From positions 1 through 64,000 of the forward strand of contig JBNKIW010000003.1 of the NCBI GenBank assembly GCA_050290865.1: a DNA stretch of 64,000 nt, in the 5' to 3' direction. The translations under genes and the position numbers were made by a program. The notes beneath the pieces are model-generated. The model saw only the letters and a program-made list of their open reading frames with translations, was not told the origin of the DNA and searched no databases. The DNA is from JARRLC01 sp050290865 (lineage in GTDB: Bacteria; Pseudomonadota; Alphaproteobacteria; Rhizobiales; Rhodomicrobiaceae). Below are positions 61,068 to 64,000 of this stretch, piece after piece (the stretch's first letter is position 1; each line of letters starts with the position of its first letter).

Positions 61068-63530
61068 TCAGGCGTGGTGGTGGGGCTGTGCCGCGACATG
61101 ATTTTCGATGCGCGCGAGATGGCGGGCGTGATGCGTGACCCTGTGATCCAGCATGCGGTAGACCGCGATCTTGACGCCGCTGGCGATGAAGAACGTCACC
61201 AGCGTGTAACCCCAGACCAGGAGCACCAGCGGCCATCCCGACGCCGCCATGAACCAGCCATAGACCACCGCCAGCGTACCGACGACCTTCGTCGACTCGC
61301 AGGGCACGACGAATTTCCAGCTCGGCCATGGGCGATCCCACATCGCGCCCTTGTTGCGCGTGAGGTAGATCGTCAGGTGGCCCGAGACGAGCAGTTTGAG
61401 GAAGATCAGGGACTGCACGACCGGCAGAGGCAGGGCGAGATAATCCTTGACGATCCAGAACAGGCCGAAGCTTTCGATCACGCCGTAGATGCCGAGAACC
61501 GAAGCGATGATCAGGACCCGCGACATATCCCAGCGCACAGGCTCGCGCGCGACGGGGGCGTTGTCATACGCGATCATCATGATCGGCACGTCGTTGAGCA
61601 ACGCCAGCAGCACGACCATGATGGCGGTGACGGGGTAGAAATTGAAGATCAGGATGCTCGCCGTCATGAACAGCAGCACGCGCATGGTCTCGGCGATGCG
61701 ATAGATGGCGTAGCTGGTCATGCGCTCGAAGATGCGGCGGGCTTCCTCGATCGCCGTCGTGATCACCGACAGGCCGGACGCGGTCAGCACGAGGTCGGCC
61801 GCCGCCCGCGCGGCGTCGGTGGCACCCGAGACGGCGATGCCCACATCGGCCTGCTTCAGGGCCGGGGCGTCGTTGACGCCGTCGCCGGTCATGCCGACGA
61901 TATGGCCGTCATCCTGCAACGCCTTGACGATCTTGAATTTATGCTCGGGGAACACGCGGGCGAACCCGCCGGCCGCGGCGATGCGCGAGGCGTCCGCTTC
62001 GCCACCGTCTTTCCCGAAAATGGTGTCGGCGACGACGATATTCTCGGGAAGTCCGAGTTGTCCGGCGATTTCCTTGGCGATCGCCTCGTGATCGCCAGTG
62101 ACCATCTTCACATCGACACCCATCCCGCGGGTGGTGGCGATGGTGGAGGCGCTGTCGTCCCGCGGCGGGTCGTACAGCGACAACAGGCCGAGGAAGCGCC
62201 ATTTGCCTTCCTCGTCGGCGCGCGCCACGCCGAGCGTCCGGTAGCCTTTCGCGGCGTCTTCATCGACGGCCGTCGTGAATGTGCGGCGCTCGGCCTCGTC
62301 CAGGGCGCACAGATCGATCACGACCTGCGGCGCGCCCTTGACGACCGTGAAACGCTGGCCGTTGTTTTCGATATCGGCCTCCGAGCGCTTCGCCACGGGG
62401 TCGAACGGGCGGAATGCTCGCACCGCGTATCCGGACGGCGGGCTGCCGGGCGCGGCGACGAGGATCGCGGCGTCGATGGCGTCGGGAGCCTCCCGATGCG
62501 ACGCCAGCACCGCCGCCAGCATCAGATCGTCGCGTGAAACGCCCTGAGCCAGACGCGGCGTGCCGAGCGTCAGCTCGTTTTTCGTGAGCGTGCCGGTCTT
62601 GTCGCTGCACAGCATGTCCATGCCCGCCATCTCTTCGATGGCCACGAGGCGCGAGACGATGGCCCGCATCTTGGCGAGCCGTTCGGCGCCGATGGCCATG
62701 GTGACGGACAGGACCGCCGGAAGCGCCACGGGGATCGACGCCACGGTCAGGATGAGAGCGAATTGCAGGGTTTCCATCCACGGGTCGCCGCGGAAGAGGG
62801 CGGCAAGCCCGATCGCCGCCACGAGGCCGACCGTCACCAGGATCAGAAAATTGCCGATGCGCAGAACGGCGCGCTGGAAATGCGAGACGCTGCTGGCCTG
62901 CTGGACGAGGTTGGCGGTCTTGCCGAAAAAGGTCTTCATGCCGGTGGCAGTGACCACGCCGGTCATCTCGCCCTGACGCGCAATCGAGCCGGAATAGGCC
63001 GGATCGCCGATCTTCTTGTTCACCGGGAGCGACTCGCCCGTCAGCGCCGACTGATCGACACTGAGATAGGAGCCGCCGGTGAGCTTGAGGTCGGCGGGGA
63101 CGACGTTGCCGAGCTTGACCAGCACCAGGTCGCCGGGCACCAAGTGACGCGCCTCTACATCCTTCCACGTCCCGTCACGCTTGACCCGCGCCTTGAGCGC
63201 GAGGCGCTTCTTGAGGAGGGCAATGGCGTTGCCGGCCTTGAATTCCTCCCAGAAGCCGACGCCGGCATTGGTGAACAGCATCGCCAGGATGATGACGAGG
63301 TCCTCCCAATGGCCGAGGACGGCGGAGAGAAGCGCAGCAATCTCGATCATCCAGGGGATCGGGCCCCAGAAGAAGCGTGCGAGACGCGCGAGCGCGCTGA
63401 CCTCATGCTCCTCCAGCGCGTTTTCACCGAACTCCGTGAGCCGCCGCGCAGCTTCCGTCTCGGCCAGCCCGGCGGGCTCCGCCTCGGCGGGCTTCACGAC
63501 CGGGGCTTCTTCGGTGACTCGTTTCTGCAT
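61068..63530 (-). CDS. P-type H+-ATPase (plasma-membrane type, P3A)
   Basis: An 820-aa proton-exporting ATPase. It has the N-terminal PWMIEIAALLSAVLGHWEDL typical of P3A pumps, the actuator SALTGESLPV, the phosphorylation motif DKTGTLTKNELTLG with Asp310, the nucleotide-binding KGAPQVV and the hinge GDGVNDAPALKQADVGIAV. About ten transmembrane helices are expected in pairs (about 55-95, 225-280, 620-800). The C-terminal hydrophilic tail ends HHARHLARIENHVAAQPHHHA, a His-rich end. It lies 28 bases upstream of the PhaC-like gene, so they may be co-transcribed, possibly in acid or energy stress. Confidence 0.92.
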   Translation of the reverse strand: MQKRVTEEAPVVKPAEAEPAGLAETEAARRLTEFGENALEEHEVSALARLARFFWGPIPWMIEIAALLSAVLGHWEDLVIILAMLFTNAGVGFWEEFKAGNAIALLKKRLALKARVKRDGTWKDVEARHLVPGDLVLVKLGNVVPADLKLTGGSYLSVDQSALTGESLPVNKKIGDPAYSGSIARQGEMTGVVTATGMKTFFGKTANLVQQASSVSHFQRAVLRIGNFLILVTVGLVAAIGLAALFRGDPWMETLQFALILTVASIPVALPAVLSVTMAIGAERLAKMRAIVSRLVAIEEMAGMDMLCSDKTGTLTKNELTLGTPRLAQGVSRDDLMLAAVLASHREAPDAIDAAILVAAPGSPPSGYAVRAFRPFDPVAKRSEADIENNGQRFTVVKGAPQVVIDLCALDEAERRTFTTAVDEDAAKGYRTLGVARADEEGKWRFLGLLSLYDPPRDDSASTIATTRGMGVDVKMVTGDHEAIAKEIAGQLGLPENIVVADTIFGKDGGEADASRIAAAGGFARVFPEHKFKIVKALQDDGHIVGMTGDGVNDAPALKQADVGIAVSGATDAARAAADLVLTASGLSVITTAIEEARRIFERMTSYAIYRIAETMRVLLFMTASILIFNFYPVTAIMVVLLALLNDVPIMMIAYDNAPVAREPVRWDMSRVLIIASVLGIYGVIESFGLFWIVKDYLALPLPVVQSLIFLKLLVSGHLTIYLTRNKGAMWDRPWPSWKFVVPCESTKVVGTLAVVYGWFMAASGWPLVLLVWGYTLVTFFIASGVKIAVYRMLDHRVTHHARHLARIENHVAAQPHHHA

Positions 63531-63725
63531 CGTATGGTCCTCCGGACCGCAAGTCGTGCCCTGGGGCGTTTGCGGGCGTTGCGTCTGCTCGGCAGGCTAG
63601 TGATCGCGGCGCCCGGCGGGCAGCCGAATGGCGCGATGGAATTACGATGTCATAACATGGGATTATTGCGCGGAAGTTGATCCGCGGTGGAAAGCGAGAC
63701 GACGGGCATGATCGCCGGGTGCCGC

Positions 63726-64000
<275 letters not shown>

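Overview
This window is chromosomal DNA of a GC-rich alphaproteobacterium, most likely a member of Hyphomicrobiales (Rhizobiales). The support is gene content: a MucR/Ros-type regulator, a YlxR protein fused to an L7Ae-like domain, a DUF1489 protein, an NDUFA9-like epimerase, a TIGR02281-type retropepsin-like protease with a paralogue beside it, and a long membrane-anchored coiled-coil protein resembling the growth-pole-ring (GPR) scaffold of polar-growing rhizobia. Most of the window is core genome. The only transposase trace is the first 23 codons of an IS6-type gene at the left edge.

Layout: 0.4-3.2 kb dnaX-ybaB-recR. 3.4-6.5 kb GPR-like scaffold (minus). 7.0-9.0 kb degenerate HPt protein, 2Fe-2S ferredoxin and ferredoxin-NADP reductase. 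9.2-10.2 kb small membrane protein and mucR. 10.4-11.7 kb PQQ-type sugar dehydrogenase. 11.8-17.5 kb infB-ylxR-nusA-rimP (minus strand, transcribed rimP first), then trmB. 18.5-24.2 kb membrane protein, GST, orphan sensor kinase, two tandem retropepsins, a cluster of palindromic repeats and an unknown gene. 24.4-28.4 kb large unknown membrane protein, mobA and mrp. 29.1-41.3 kb tRNA-Trp, secE-nusG-rplK-rplA-rplJ-rplL-rpoB-rpoC. 41.8-46.3 kb BON-like protein, CsaA-like tRNA-binding protein, LURP-one-like protein, isoprenylcysteine methyltransferase-like protein, DUF1489 protein and a HEPN-like protein. 46.7-54.0 kb polysaccharide locus. 54.1-64.0 kb NDUFA9-like epimerase, GST-queG-SDR, Ppx/GppA, PhaC-like enzyme, P-type H+-ATPase and the C-terminus of IspG.

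The most interesting system is the 46.7-54.0 kb locus. It encodes a zinc-ribbon protein (probably TackOD1-like) ending in a dead GGDEF domain, a nucleotide-sugar 6-dehydrogenase, two sugar-nucleotide epimerases, a processive family-2 glycosyltransferase and a membrane HlyD-type protein. The dead GGDEF domain has GAGAA in place of GGDEF but keeps an RxxD inhibitory-site motif exactly five residues upstream, the arrangement expected of a c-di-GMP receptor. Neither the synthase nor the HlyD protein has a recognisable PilZ domain. The inferred picture is a uronic-acid-containing exopolysaccharide machine whose c-di-GMP sensor is a separate degenerate-GGDEF protein, analogous in logic to PelD but with different architecture.

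Other notable structure: palindromic elements with CTAG-like ends at 23.3-23.6 kb, including one assembled from halves of two different types, with a related copy at 9.0 kb; two tandem 44-bp-period hairpins between nusG and rplK; and several places where the usual conserved neighbours are missing (no rpsL after rpoC, no rbfA/truB after infB).
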